Positions 1-8,030 of a stretch of DNA of 15,000 nt are shown here, in pieces. The notes under the pieces were generated by a model that had not been told where the DNA came from, searched no databases, and was given only the letters and a program-made list of their open reading frames with translations. The position numbers and the translations under genes are program-made. This DNA is from Cristatella mucedo (taxonomy: Eukaryota; Bryozoa; Phylactolaemata; Cristatellidae). The stretch lies in the NCBI GenBank assembly GCA_009760855.2, contig WPIO01000039.1, positions 2,852,501-2,867,500 on the forward strand, given 5' to 3'. Numbering within the stretch: position 1 is the first letter of the stretch; the number at the start of each line of letters is the position of its first letter.

Positions 1-405
1 CTATGTCCTCACCACATTGGCCCATACATCATACGGTCGGACTTTAGCATCGCTTTCGACTAGCCGCTTTTGTGCAACAATTGGGATAATAATTTTTCGT
101 GTGAAGATGGAGTAGCTGTTTCTTCAACAGTGTCAAGAATAAAAAAGGTTGAACATGTCTCAGCTTGGGTGCATCACTGACATCTATGTAAATCGGGTCA
201 TGTTGCTTCAACAGTTGGTATACCATTGTATCATCATTTGCTGCTCTTTAGTTGGGGCCAGGTATTGATCCACGCCAACTGTGACTCGTCCCTCGGAGAA
301 TTTACCTCGTCCATATGAATGATCCTGTGTGATTAGGCTAGCTGACAGTGTGCGTGCACTTACAATCCACTTTACATGATTATTTTCAAGAATATATAGT
401 ATCAA
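1..405 (-). pseudogene. Possible decayed coding remnant, family unknown
   Basis: On the minus strand, the frame from 405 to 208 and a second frame from 226 to 44 overlap slightly and both read like protein (for example GRVTVGVDQYLAP in the first and VSDAPKLRHVQPF in the second). A third frame near the window edge reads AKVRPYDVWANVVRT before a stop. The shifts between frames and the internal stops suggest an old broken transposon or pseudogene that continues beyond the left edge. I do not recognise the family. It could also be chance open reading. Confidence 0.2.
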
Positions 406-1756
406 TAAGATTTCTGGCTCTCTGGGATCACTAAAATCTTATTAATGTTATTGTTACTTTATTATTATTACGGTGCAGATGCTCATACTTTGTCTCATTT
501 AAGAAAGGGTGATCCTTCTATCACCTCATATGGACATCACTGTTAAGTTTAACTCGAAGAATCATCTCACAAACCTATCTCGTGGCCGATTAAAAATCCA
601 TGGTTGATGCAGCCAACAGAACCTTTTAAACTAAGCCCACACAGTCAATCTATATGCCGCATACCTAGATCAGGGAGCATGCATGACTTTATGGCTGAAA
701 AATACAGCAAAAACCTTATAACCCTTCAAGAACCACACTTCAATCCAAATGGCCAAAAAATTTGCATGCAAACATGTCTAGAATCTACAGTTGGCATTTC
801 GCAGCCCTAGAAGAGCCGTGAGAACAGCAACGGTGCAAAAGGAGATATGTCGCCAGGTTTCGGAGTTGAATAAATGTGTCTCAGATGGTGATGTTTTCTC
901 TGAGAGCGTTACAAAACTGCACTAGTGCAAATATCATAACTTGTTAGCTCTCTAAAGCCACATGTAAAGTCTTGGCCCTCCAAAATATGAGCACGATGGT
1001 AAGCACGTAAGCACGCAGGAGAATTATATACCTTATCACCATCCTGGTGTAAGCCTGAAGAATTCCGATAAAAATCGTGCACGTGCATCTGCATCAAGAC
1101 CATGTACCTAAGACCGCTCCGAAGGTATATAAACCCAGATGGAATTGAAAATATAAATGTCTAATGAGAAAGATACCAAATTTATCCTGTGTTCTATCAA
1201 GCCTTTTATGTGTGGTCTTATTTTCGTCAACCGGTTGCCTGATTACAGGTCACCTCACGTACAATGCCGCAACAACGGGAAAGGGGATTCCTTAAGATAA
1301 TTAAAATTTCGCTCGATCAGAAATGGGGAGGCGGCAGGGTCGTACCCTGGTCCGACTTCCAAAATTTTGGGACTCGAGTCCGCCACCAGACCTTGATTGA
1401 GCACACAGCAACCAGTGCGACCTATGGGTCTCAACGAAGGTCAAACGCGTGCTCCCTTCCCTTAAGTGACCGTAAAAATTATTTTTGAGGTATGACTTAA
1501 TCTTTCGAATTGTACGAATGCATCTCCTTACTTGCACTGCATCTCAAAAGGTCGCAGCCTAAATTCTCGCCGCTCAGGATCTCGTCCGCGGTCGCTGTCG
1601 CAAGATCCTGCATGTGTGTGCAGTGGCTCACTTCGTCTATGAGAATTGAAAGACTTACCTCTTTGAATAAAATTGACTCTATATGTCTTTACGATGAGTA
1701 GTGGCTCACTTGCGTCGTTCAATCGAGCGCTAACTGCAGAAGCAGAAGACTACCGA

Positions 1757-1950
1757 ACCGCCCCCACCGCCTGCCAGGTGGTTAATGCCGCGCCTGTTGC
1801 CAATAGATACCATGGAACCGCTGTAGCTGAACGGTGGGAACACTAGCAAACTCTTATGTAGATAATTTTATTTTGAAGTATAGAAAAGAACCTATTGACT
1901 TTGAGATATTTTATTTTCTCCGTAAACGCAAATTTCATGTTCTCTCGCGA
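1757..1950 (+). promoter_or_regulatory. Candidate TATA-less promoter region of NDUFB2
   Basis: Within about 220 bases upstream of the NDUFB2 ATG there is a C-rich GC/CACC-box-like run (about 1757-1770), a CCAAT pentamer (1800-1804) and TCTCGCGA (1943-1950), most of the TCTCGCGAGA element known from vertebrate housekeeping promoters. No TATA box lies at a useful distance. Housekeeping complex I genes often have such promoters. Assigning these strings to regulation is inference, because each is short enough to arise by chance. Confidence 0.25.
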
Positions 1951-1979
1951 AGGTCTGTCGTAAACCAGCCGGTACTTCC

Positions 1980-2170
1980 ATGGCTGTGCCGTTCGGACGG
2001 CTGCCAGCGCAGTTCTTGAGAAGATGTGTGCAGAAACTAAACGTGCGGCAAGGCACTACTCATCATGCCGAAGAAGGAACTCTTTATCCTAATGGACTTC
2101 GAAACGTTCCCCCGCCTTTTTCCGTTGGCATTACAACTGCGCCCGTCAAGCCTCCGGTTCCGCACGTACC
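1980..2170 (+). CDS. NDUFB2: NDUFB2 exon 1: complex I AGGG subunit, N-terminus
   Basis: This is the first coding exon of NADH:ubiquinone oxidoreductase beta subcomplex subunit 2, a non-catalytic membrane-arm subunit of mitochondrial complex I. The ATG at 1980 is the first in frame after a stop at 1923-1925. It begins MAVPFGRLPAQFLRR, which is rich in Arg and hydrophobic residues and poor in acids, as expected of a mitochondrial presequence. The exon then runs through a Pro-rich stretch (PPPFSVGI, VKPPVPHV) to a GTAAGT donor at 2171. It ends two bases into a codon, and exon 2 needs exactly those two bases; the split codon is CC|A (Pro). This N-terminal region evolves fast, so the assignment rests on the splice phase, the presequence look and the lack of a better upstream exon. 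A different or additional 5' exon is possible. The joined protein is 130 residues; human NDUFB2 is about 105. Confidence 0.78.
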
Positions 2171-2504
2171 GTAAGTCGAGCAGAGCGTAAACTACTGGTG
2201 GCTTTTGCCTGGTGCTGAAAATTATCCATTCGAGCCTTCTTATTTTGAACTAAGTGTTCTTGCTATTTTAATCTCAGGAATTCTTCATTATCGACCCCCC
2301 CCCTTCTAGTAGCGGGCGTGCATTCGCCCACTCCTTACCTAGTCCCTGTTTATTCTGTCCGATAGTTGTGGATTACGTTATATATGCGTGTAGGTATTGA
2401 TATTCTGGTGTATTTAATTTATGCTAGTGCAAGGCTTGTCTGGTAGTGGCTGCGAGAATTCGACCATGGGCAATCAGATCATGATTAATGAGTAATATTG
2501 GGTC

Positions 2505-2565
2505 TTAGTCCTGGAAGTAAGGTACTCGCTTTTCATGACCCAAGTCGTGGTTTCGAGTCCTTCAG
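2505..2565 (+). repeat. tRNA-like SINE fragment, family 2
   Basis: The segment reads AAGGTACTCGC, then GACCCAAGTCGTGG, then GGTTTCGAGTCC (2549-2560). The last part resembles a pol III B box (GGTTCRANNCC). The same order, with few differences, appears on the minus strand at 14945-15000, so this is a dispersed repeat with tRNA-like promoter architecture and not a functional tRNA gene. The A-box end is poorly kept here. It does not match the SINE family at 2706-2855 outside the promoter-like parts. Confidence 0.5.
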
Positions 2566-2705
2566 CTGGTTCCTCCACCAAGCAACGCATCGTCTTCAAA
2601 GTTCTGTCGCCCGTTTGTAGTTTCTCTCGTTCTCTTGCACTGGCCTACCTGAAATGCCTACTATCCCAGCCTTCTGCAGTACCACCTGCTCCTCATATTA
2701 TTCAT

Positions 2706-2855
2706 GTAAATAATATGGTTCATTTGTATGGCACCCCAAGAGAACTTAATCTCTGTTCAAGCGCTTCACATGTGCCACGGGGCTCGAGGCCACGACCTCT
2801 GCCAGACCTTGGTCGGGGCGAGAGCACCTTAACCACTGGACCAAACCGGCTCGCT
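2706..2855 (-). repeat. tRNA-derived SINE, family 1, copy A
   Basis: Read on the minus strand, the head is CCGGTTTGGTCCAGTGG, containing an exact pol III A box (TGGTCCAGTGG, 2833-2843). A degenerate B box with TCGAGCCCC follows (2779-2791). The body ends in a tail that matches the 3' end of the LINE copies in this window, including AGAGA (2739-2743 on plus), ACTTAA and TCTCT (2750-2754). A short AT-rich 3' end follows. Copies B (5228-5437) and C (5531-5746) share the head, body and tail. Ixodid ticks are known to carry tRNA-related SINEs; identity with any named family was not tested. Confidence 0.75.
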
Positions 2856-2880
2856 CGTCTGACTCGGGTCGTCTGGCTGT

Positions 2881-3042
2881 GCCTCGAACGAACCTCGAAT
2901 CCTTTTTGTGATCGTGCCTTCAGCGGTTCCGGTGCCCCCAAAGCCTGGAAATTACCTCCGCCTGGCATCAAGCAATTCCCTTACTTGACGGCATTTAAAA
3001 GAAAGAAGCGTAAAACACGTCTGCCACTCCTAGCTTAGTTCC
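2881..3042 (+). mobile_element. Decayed LINE end: reverse transcriptase C-terminus
   Basis: In frame, this reads NPFCDRAFSGSGAPKAWK followed by FKRKKRKTRL. The pattern RAFS...APK.W...LP...FK..LKT.L is the usual C-terminal end of CR1/L2-like non-LTR reverse transcriptases. The better copy at 9924 onward shares the starting string CCTCG and aligns through this stretch. It directly follows the head of SINE copy A, so two retroelement fragments abut. The 3' UTR and tail of the LINE are not recognisable here. This is a dead fragment inside NDUFB2 intron 1. Confidence 0.6.
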
Positions 3043-3558
3043 GTTCATGTGCATTGTTCTTTAGGCGGTTATCCGTGCAGAAATTGTTGGTTTTCAACTG
3101 GTATACTTTCTTTCCAGAATATGTGTAGTGCCTGGAAAGAGATTTATTCTTTCAAAGCACTGTGCAAACCTTTCCATAGTATTAAAATGGTTACATTGGG
3201 AGTAGCATACTAGCTCGGATTGCAGCCCTGGCCATACGGTCCTGAATATCCTGGCGTGCTTTTGTGAGAGAAATGTTTCCTATGCCTAGAAGCAGTACTA
3301 ATTGGGAGACCCTTGCAGACTTGGATTTAGCCCGGCAGATGTGTAGGGCTCTCATTTGTTGACATGCATTGCCATCGGTAAGCCCCTATGTGTCCTAAAT
3401 AAAGCCATTTGAAGTTTGCCCCTTGCAGTGCTAGTGGCATTAGCCTAGATATACCATGGCAGCTACCACGATACCTAGACCCTCTTCCACCCATGTGGGC
3501 TTCAAGCTGTAGAGAGCACACAACCGGGGTCTCCCTCAGCAGTAAATGTCAAAAGACT

Positions 3559-3580
3559 TGCAGCCTAAAGTTTGGCTGCA
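3559..3580. repeat. Short inverted repeat, GCAGCC / GGCTGC
   Basis: GCAGCC at 3560-3565 pairs with GGCTGC at 3574-3579, and flanking T/A and AAA/TTT pairs extend the stem with one bulge. It is short and could be chance. I see no coding or RNA gene signature with it. Confidence 0.3.
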
Positions 3581-3882
3581 CCCAACCTAATGATAGCCAT
3601 TACCCACAGCACAGGCACTCGTGCTTTGTAGGAGGATATGGCCCTTTCCCGATTGGCGATTTTATTCTGCTAGTGAGGTCGGCATAGACTCGCCGAGCTC
3701 AGGACGGTCCAGCATGTCCAACTGTTCCAAGCATGCCAGCGTGCCCAATAATTTTGCCGGCGATATGATATTACTGTCTTGACCTCTCAGCCGATACTGA
3801 ACCTCGGCCCCTAGATGTACAATCAGGCCAAAGTTCGAGCTCTCATTCGGCCACTGCAAGCGCTTGAAAGGATAGGGCCCGT

Positions 3883-3920
3883 CGAGCATCTGCCACACAA
3901 AAAATGCTGGCAGATGCTCG
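3883..3920. repeat. Perfect 13-bp stem-loop
   Basis: CGAGCATCTGCCA (3883-3895) is followed by a 12-base A-rich loop and then its exact reverse complement (3908-3920). Pairing stops abruptly on both sides. It lies inside NDUFB2 intron 1. It is too short for a typical pre-miRNA, and no family is recognised. It may be the end of a small foldback element or a chance foldback. Confidence 0.6.
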
Positions 3921-4065
3921 TTTTAAATTGTTGCTTCGTTGATAAATAAAATTTTGAGTGCAGCCGTCGTGATGGACTTGGAACAGCAACGTTGTCCGGG
4001 AATCGATGGTGGCCGTCTTTACTATTCATTGTGCCCTCGATGCTGTGAAGTGTACCCTTGCTCTG

Positions 4066-4387
4066 CCTTAATAATAATAATAATAATAATATTGCACTTG
4101 ATAAAGCGCCCTCAGAGAACTTAATCTCTTTCTAGGCGCTTTACATTTGCTGCAAAGTGATACGCAATAGAATAGTAAGTAAAATCATGCTTGAAAAACA
4201 AACAAAATGAATAACATGGTTAGGGGTTACATGCACTGGGTCAGCATGCAAATGTGGTTAGTGGCAGCATGAACAGTGTCAGCACGCATAAGCACATCGA
4301 GGACGAATCACAAGGACCCACTAAATGCTGTCCTAAATAGGTATGTTTTTAAGTTTCTTTTAAATGTGGTCAGGTCAGGGCCTTCTG
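4066..4387 (-). mobile_element. LINE 3' end (CR1/L2-like), minus orientation
   Basis: On the minus strand, the segment opens with the end of a reverse transcriptase frame, DLTTFKRNLKTYLFRTAF, then SGSL and a stop. A 3' UTR of about 240 bases follows, ending in a nested hairpin and a (TTA)n tail (TAA repeats at 4069-4090 on plus). In the hairpin, AAGCGCC (4104-4110) pairs with GGCGCTT (4135-4141), and AGAGA (4114-4118) pairs with TCTCT (4125-4129). The UTR matches the copy at 10010-10310 almost throughout, and about half of it matches 9720-9925. Similarity stops near 4387, so this is a 5'-truncated insertion, the normal fate of LINE copies. Confidence 0.8.
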
Positions 4388-4914
4388 CTGAGCCTCCTCG
4401 TGCCATTACCGATCCGGATCCGGAACTTTGCAGCAGCAGTGTGTTGCAAGAAGGCATCAGCAGCACATGCTTCTTCACTGCAGCGTCGAACGTGGGATCA
4501 ACGCTTGCAGCAGCCATAAACTATTAGCTTTTATCGGTATAGAATGTTCGCCTCCCGGTTTCCTTTGACCGGTGTCTGTGCTGTCACGCCTACTCCGTGC
4601 ATGGTTTTGTGTGTGCTTATATCAGTAGCGGTTGTCCTTGCCACCCATGCCACAAGCCCACGTTCGTTGAGCCTTCGCCTCACTGTCTGCTCACTGGGGA
4701 TCGTGCCGGTGCTAAGTTAGGGTGTTTCGGCATGGATTTGAGCGGGAGCAAGACAAGCCTTCGGGCACTCTATTTTCAGGAGCCTGTCATCCCTACTGGT
4801 AGAAGCCTGGTATGGTTCAGATGCTGGCCGGCAATAGTATTCCGAATGCTATATGGACAGCTTGCTCCTCACATACCCCCAGCTTCCCTAGCGATCTCTC
4901 GGTTGCTAACCTTC

Positions 4915-4939
4915 CCAGCTATGGTAAGACCATAGCTGG
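4915..4939. repeat. Perfect 11-bp hairpin with 3-base loop
   Basis: CCAGCTATGGT (4915-4925) and ACCATAGCTGG (4929-4939) are exact reverse complements around the loop AAG. It lies in NDUFB2 intron 1. No flanking U or A run suggests a terminator-like role, and no mobile-element ends are recognised around it. Confidence 0.65.
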
Positions 4940-5227
4940 CCCCTCACAAAATCCGTAAGGTGGCCGGTGTCTGTGTAGCTGCTAGTACTGGTTGCACTTG
5001 TCGATGCTGTCAATTGCCAAGGGCACCTGGTGTTTGCCAAATTTCCCCCACTGTCCTAGTTCGTCAAGACTATGTCACACTCGTTTATTAGACAAAAAGC
5101 CTGCAAATGTAACACGGGGGTGTCTGGCCATCTTTAAAGGTACCAGGGGACTAAAACTGTATACAGATTTGCTCTGCTAGCACATGTATGTGTTTATTGC
5201 TTTATTTATTTATTCAGTACCTTACGA

Positions 5228-5437
5228 GAGGTATCACTCAGCTCACTCATGAGCTTGCTGTATGATAATAATGCTAGGAAGATCTGTGCTGGTTTGGCCC
5301 AGTGGTGTTTGCCTCGAACCAAGGTCAATGTGAAGGTATTTGACGATCGAGGTCGTGGGCTCGAGCGAGCCCCGTGGCATATGTGAAATGCCTGAATAGA
5401 GATAAAGTTCACTCGGTGCTATGCAATGCAAATCTGT
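5228..5437 (+). repeat. tRNA-derived SINE copy B with flank (plus arm of inverted pair)
   Basis: The head CTGGTTTGGCCCAGTGG contains an exact A box (TGGCCCAGTGG, 5295-5305). A B-box-like GGCTCGAGC follows near 5358, and then the family tail GCCTGAATAGAGATAAAGTTC. Similarity to copy C extends about 65 bases upstream of the A box (CGAGAGGTAT, CTCACTCATG, then TAATAATGC). That upstream part is not shared with copy A. B and C are therefore either a longer subfamily or an inverted duplication that carried flanking DNA. Confidence 0.75.
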
Positions 5438-5530
5438 AGAGATTTAGTACCTTTAATGATGGCCAGAACTCTTCGGGTTACATTTGCACTTTTTTGTTTA
5501 ATTGCGAGTGACATAGTCTTGACGATTGAT

Positions 5531-5746
5531 CATTTGCATATCACCGAGTGAACTTAAATCTCTATTCAGGCGCTTCACATGTTCCACGGGGTTTGCTCGA
5601 CCCCATGACCTCGGTTGTCAACTACCTTCACCTTCACCTTGGTTCGAAGCAAACACTTCAACCACTGGGCCAAACCAGTGCAAATCTTCTTGGCACTATT
5701 ACCATATAGCATGCCCATGAGTGAGCCCAGTGATGCATACCTCTCG
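5531..5746 (-). repeat. tRNA-derived SINE copy C with flank (minus arm of inverted pair)
   Basis: On the minus strand this reads CTGGTTTGGCCCAGTGG (A box at 5662-5672), a body with CGAACCAAGGTGAAGG, then GGTCGAGCAAACCCCG and the tail GCGCCTGAATAGAGATTTAAG. It is the reverse complement of copy B over its length, with scattered substitutions and small indels. About 90 bases separate the two arms. Confidence 0.75.
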
Positions 5747-6139
5747 AAAACTGGAACCGCAACTGGACATCGGTAGTGGAGGTATCAGGTTGCTAAGGGA
5801 CTCAACAAATATGCCTATTTCAGGTTTCCCCCTAGTTCATTGCTCTAAAACCTCATGAGCAATAAATTGCAGACCAAAAACTTGCTTCTTGATAGCTAAT
5901 GAACAAAACCATATATGTCAGTATTTACCAAAAATTTACAGTAGCACCAACGGCTACCGGTTGAGATACATCGACCATATACTAAGAGGCCGAGTGTGGG
6001 AAAACTTATGGCCACTAGTGTATGTACGATGCAGGCCTGCTTTGGTGCACCGTGACTCCTGTTGGGAAAACTGGTGATTTTTCAAGATTAGTGTTATGTA
6101 CGAATGTCTTCTCAATTGTGGTTGCATATACTTTTGCAG

Positions 6140-6263
6140 ATGGTCTTACAGATCGGTTGGCCCTCCTGGCTCGAAGTTTTCGCAGAGGTGGCTTGTAATA
6201 ATGACCACTGCCATGTGGTACTGGATATTGTGGCATGTCTATCATGAGCCAGATCATATCTAC
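6140..6263 (+). CDS. NDUFB2: NDUFB2 exon 2: membrane segment
   Basis: Central exon of the complex I AGGG subunit. The acceptor is cttttgcag at 6131-6139, and the first base completes a codon begun in exon 1. The frame gives WSYRSVGPPGSKFSQRW, then a single membrane-spanning segment (about LVIMTTAMWYWILWHVY), then HEPDHIY. MWYWILW corresponds to MWFWILW in human NDUFB2, and WH..HEPDHI is arthropod-like. The exon ends on a codon boundary at a GTAAGT donor (6264). This hydrophobic stretch anchors the subunit in the inner-membrane arm of complex I. Confidence 0.93.
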
Positions 6264-7723
6264 GTAAGTAAAGAATTGTCTGTGTGTGCCTGTTGTAATG
6301 CTTGTTTGACAAAGCAATCTGGCATGGTTGCAGCAATGTAGTTCACGGGCTTTTATTAGGAGTGCTTGCTTAACTGGTGTGGGCATGTTTCTTATTTTCT
6401 GTCGTTGTTGCCTACCATAGACTCATCGACGTTTGACATCTGCAGCCGTGCCTTTTGCATGCCCGTGTTCATCGTGGTGCATTTTTTCTGTTGCTCGTTT
6501 CTTTCATCGCTCCTCGGGAATCCAGGCTCGTGATTGCACTTGTGCAAGTTTTTGCTTTGCTAGAGAAATTGGCAGGTGGTTGTTGTCAAACTCACAAGAT
6601 GTGTATGGCATCCTTCTTTCTTATGTAAATGTATAAGCATTCTTGTTAGCTGTTGGCCATGTTGACTCGACCATGCCATTAGTTAGAAAGCTAGTAAGGC
6701 GTGCTTAGCAACCGTCTGTATCGTTGTCAGGTGTGCAGCAAAGAATGCATTACTGAAGCAATTTGATAACATCGCTGGCTGTGCCTAATATAATCAGGCC
6801 GAGGTTTTTGACGATGCAAAGCATTGTATTAGCAGAGAGCATGGTGGGAATGACTGAGGGAGCACTCGGGAGTGAATACAAGATCATGCATACTAAAGAA
6901 CTATCCTTAGTGTGACCTTCTTTAAGCCACAGCGGTTGCTGAACAAGAGCCTTGCCTATCGTGGCTTTGACTTCTTAGCACCTAAACCGCCAGCCAGCTA
7001 AGTTGTCGATGTGAGTCTCGTCTTTCGTTGACCCGTTTTCCAACAAGCAACTGATTAGATGCTCTGTATCTGGCCCAAATGAGCCTGGTCAGTCGGCAGT
7101 ACTGCTGGGCATGCTTAGGCGAGTGGAGAGTTCTGGCTGTGAGCTGCCACTGTTCCTTAAAAGTTAATTTTTTGAGGTAGCACCTTGCTTCCCTGCATTC
7201 CTCAAGCTTTGCTAATTCTTGCCCTAATGCATTATCTCAAATTTGAGTGTTTTCATGCCTTTGTCATTTCACTGTTCACACATGACAATACCAGAACCTG
7301 CACTTGCAAGGATTTGCAAGCCGTTTTGCACTGCCATACTGTACTTGATGGATGCTTCAGAATCCGTCAACATATGATCATTATTAAAGTAGCTTTTCAT
7401 CTTGCCCTGCAGCTTTAGCTGAAAGACTGTTCTGTTGATATTGTTGCGGTGGTTAACAGTGGATGCTTTCCAGCAGGCTTCTTCATAGAGCTTTTGAATG
7501 CGGAATTCCTTTCAAAAATGTGCCGTGAGGCCATCTCGTATGCTAAATGTCTTTGCAGGATCTTGTATACCCCAAGAACAGCTGCACTTATCAGCCACCT
7601 CATCGGTCTGGTGTGACTAACGTGTTTGGCGAACTGCACTTGATGTCAGCCTGTGTATGTGTGTGTACTTCTTTGTTTCACAAATTCTACTCCCAGTCGT
7701 TAGCAACTGCTTTGCTTTTGTAG
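6264..7723 (+). other. NDUFB2: NDUFB2 intron 2
   Basis: Bounded by GTAAGT at 6264 and a T-rich acceptor (tttgcttttgtag) ending at 7723. It is phase 0 on both sides. I see no repeat copies of the families described elsewhere in this window, no RNA gene and no supported exon in it. Confidence 0.88.
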
Positions 7724-7801
7724 GGTCACTATCCGTATCCTGATCCATCCGAGTGGACTGATGCTGAGCTCGGCATCCCACCGGACAGTGCAGACGACTG
7801 A
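7724..7801 (+). CDS. NDUFB2: NDUFB2 exon 3: conserved C-terminus
   Basis: Terminal coding exon: 25 codons and a TGA stop (7799-7801). It encodes GHYPYPDPSEWTDAELGIPP and a short acidic end. This is the most conserved part of the family; human NDUFB2 ends [20 protein letters not shown] plus an acidic tail. The phase fits exon 2 exactly. The conserved end identifies the gene with little doubt. Confidence 0.96.
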   Translation, partial: GHYPYPDPSEWTDAELGIPPDSADD

Positions 7802-8030
7802 TCGGCGCAGCTGCCCTGGCTCTGGATGGGCACTGCTGATGTCTGTGAACCTAGGACTTGGGTTGGGACTGCACAATCAAGATAGTTGCACTATCTGAGT
7901 ATAGTTTGTGCTGTGCTGATTGAACTGTTACAATATTTCGAGTAGCTCTTATCTGCTTGATCATTGTCAGCTGCATCATTGAATTGTGCAAGTGCTGTTG
8001 GAGGCTGAATACACTGGAGAAGAATGAAGA
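7802..8030 (+). other. NDUFB2: NDUFB2 3' UTR (end uncertain)
   Basis: There is no canonical AATAAA within several hundred bases of the stop. The variant AATACA at 8008-8013, followed by T/G-rich sequence near 8060-8075, is the nearest plausible polyadenylation signal. The true 3' end could lie further right. Confidence 0.3.

Larger units (their letters stand above)
1..1979. other. Upstream region of NDUFB2, no supported gene
   Basis: I see no intact gene here. Open frames are short, overlap on both strands and lack splice-linked partners. The minus strand between about 1 and 405 reads protein-like across two frames broken by shifts and stops, which suggests a decayed element; it is listed separately. 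A TATATAAA string sits at 1126-1133 but lies about 850 bases from the NDUFB2 start codon. A 12-base direct repeat, AGTGGCTCACTT, occurs at 1622-1633 and 1700-1711. The region from about 1740 to 1830 is more GC-rich and could be promoter-proximal. Confidence 0.6.
2171..6139 (+). other. NDUFB2: NDUFB2 intron 1 (about 4 kb)
   Basis: The intron starts with GTAAGT at 2171 and ends with a pyrimidine-rich acceptor (cttttgcag) at 6139. I found no further exon inside it that keeps the phase and resembles the family. Much of it is retroelement debris: SINE-like copies near 2505-2565, 2706-2855, 5228-5437 and 5531-5746, and LINE 3' ends at 2881-3042 and 4066-4387, each listed separately. It also has a 9-base C run near 2295, and short perfect hairpins at 3883-3920 and 4915-4939. 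The remainder is ordinary unique-looking sequence. Confidence 0.78.

Noticed and set aside
1126-1133. TATATAAA as the NDUFB2 TATA box
   Set aside because: It lies about 850 bases upstream of the start codon with no evidence of a 5' exon linking it, and a complex I gene is more likely TATA-less.
2065-2188. Alternative start MPKKELF in another frame of NDUFB2 exon 1
   Set aside because: At the GTAAGT donor this frame leaves one base, which would put exon 2 out of the NDUFB2 frame.
2505-2580. Functional tRNA gene (B box and a nearby CCACCA)
   Set aside because: No cloverleaf with paired acceptor and anticodon arms can be drawn, and a related fragment exists at 14945-15000, so it is a SINE piece. 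Animal tRNA genes also do not encode CCA.
2535-3038. 167-codon plus-strand open frame as a gene
   Set aside because: It runs through parts of a SINE on the opposite strand and a LINE remnant, and lies inside NDUFB2 intron 1. Its only protein-like part is the LINE reverse transcriptase end.
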